From Candidatus Amarolinea dominans (GTDB taxonomy: Bacteria > Chloroflexota > Anaerolineae > SSC4 > Amarolineaceae), in NCBI GenBank assembly GCA_016719785.1, contig JADJYJ010000018.1, positions 62,001-126,000 on the forward strand: DNA of 64,000 bases. Reading direction: 5' to 3'. This document shows, piece by piece, positions 63,609 to 64,000 of this stretch. The notes below the pieces were generated by a model. It had not been told where the DNA came from and made no database searches. It worked only from the letters and a program-made list of their open reading frames with translations. A program made the position numbers and the translations under genes. How positions within the stretch are numbered: the stretch's first letter is position 1; each line of letters starts with the position of its first letter.

Positions 63609-64000
63609 CCACCACACCGCTCAGCCTCTACCTGCACATCCCCTTCTGCGCGCGCAAGTGTCCCTACTGCGACTTCAACACCTACGCGGGGCTGCAGGCG
63701 CTCTTCGAACCCCTGAGCGTGGCGTTGGCCCGTGAAATCAGCGCGGCCGGCGCCGTCCGCGGTCGCCCGCCGGTGCATACCATCTTTCTGGGCGGCGGCA
63801 CCCCCACCGTCCTGAGCGCCGGGCAACTGGCGCGCGTGCTCGACGCCTGCCACCAGGCCTTTACAATTCTGCCTGGGGCTGAAATTACCAGCGAGGCCAA
63901 CCCCGGCACGGTGGATCGCGCCCGCTTCGCCGATCTGCGCAGCCTGGGGGTCAACCGCCTGAGCATGGGCGTGCAGAGCTTCGATGGGGACGAACTGGCT
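63605..64000 (+). CDS. hemW: Radical SAM HemW (coproporphyrinogen III oxidase-like), N-terminal part
   Basis: The first 132 codons are present; the gene runs off the right edge. The radical-SAM cluster motif CxxxCxxC is LYLHIPFCARKCPYCDFNTY. HTIFLGGGTPTVLS and SEANPGTV... LGVNRLSMGVQSFD follow, as in HemW, a heme chaperone, rather than true HemN. ATG 63605 overlaps the stop of the FHA regulator gene. Because the C-terminus is outside, HemW versus HemN cannot be settled, but HemW is more likely. Confidence 0.85.
   Translation, partial: MTTTPLSLYLHIPFCARKCPYCDFNTYAGLQALFEPLSVALAREISAAGAVRGRPPVHTIFLGGGTPTVLSAGQLARVLDACHQAFTILPGAEITSEANPGTVDRARFADLRSLGVNRLSMGVQSFDGDELA

Overview
The window is GC-rich and almost fully coding. 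It most likely comes from a member of the Chloroflexota (Anaerolineae/Caldilineae-like). The evidence is indirect: secreted proteins carry long Thr-Pro 'TPTPTATP' linkers and a 'FLPIYVR'-type tail, many hairpin repeats are dispersed between genes, MreB is present, and agmatinase sits beside a deoxyhypusine-synthase-like gene. No rRNA, tRNA or CRISPR was found. At least seven genes are split by apparent single-base frameshifts, several in homopolymers. Either the assembly contains small indel errors or some of these genes are decaying.

Region by region. 1-3177: translation and cell-envelope block on the minus strand, rpsB-tsf-frr-uppS-cdsA, with pyrH missing from its usual place. 3.6-5.2 kb: an ECF-type sigma factor convergent with and overlapping a zinc-finger anti-sigma-like gene, next to a frameshifted Cys-rich protein. 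5.3-8 kb: recF and a FAD oxidoreductase. 8-15.4 kb, minus strand: a repeat/DUF5678-like protein, agmatinase plus deoxyhypusine-synthase-like enzyme, mreB, and a GPH-type transporter coupled to a GH20 hexosaminidase. 15.4-20.8 kb: a deoxynucleoside kinase preceded by a coupled leader ORF, a flippase-like membrane protein, a glutaredoxin/peroxiredoxin-like fusion, a lipoprotein hydrolase, and an S51-like protein with a CysRS-like tail.

21.0-27.05 kb is the most unusual part: a six-gene overlapping operon. It encodes a DUF6922-like antitoxin and an AbiEii-type nucleotidyltransferase, a small acidic protein, a lipoprotein, a SIR2-like/TPR/Ser-Thr-kinase/multi-TM fusion, and a second stand-alone SIR2-like protein. 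It looks like a candidate new defence or stress-signalling system. A nitrilase and a CaiB-type CoA transferase follow.

29.3-40.4 kb is a polymorphic-toxin locus: one very large secreted RHS/YD-repeat protein with a metallopeptidase-like tip. Downstream of it lie two orphan RHS tips and a fourth core fragment, each tip followed by a putative immunity gene (lipoprotein or membrane protein). Mobile-looking inverted repeats sit among them.

40.9-49.6 kb: a frameshifted protoporphyrinogen-oxidase-like FAD enzyme, an OmpR-type two-component system, a small secreted protein, and a large secreted beta-propeller/DUF11 protein. 49.8-53.8 kb: a CorC-type membrane protein, then a restriction-modification locus (SPPY methyltransferase, TdeIII-like endonuclease, relic of a PmeII-like endonuclease). 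53.8-54.05 kb is an abnormal poly-G/poly-C stretch, probably artefactual. 54.1-64 kb: asnS, a MraY/WecA-type transferase, an aminotransferase, a YceI lipoprotein, a membrane-anchored GH3 hydrolase, a Ser/Thr kinase divergent from an FHA-winged-helix regulator, and the start of hemW.
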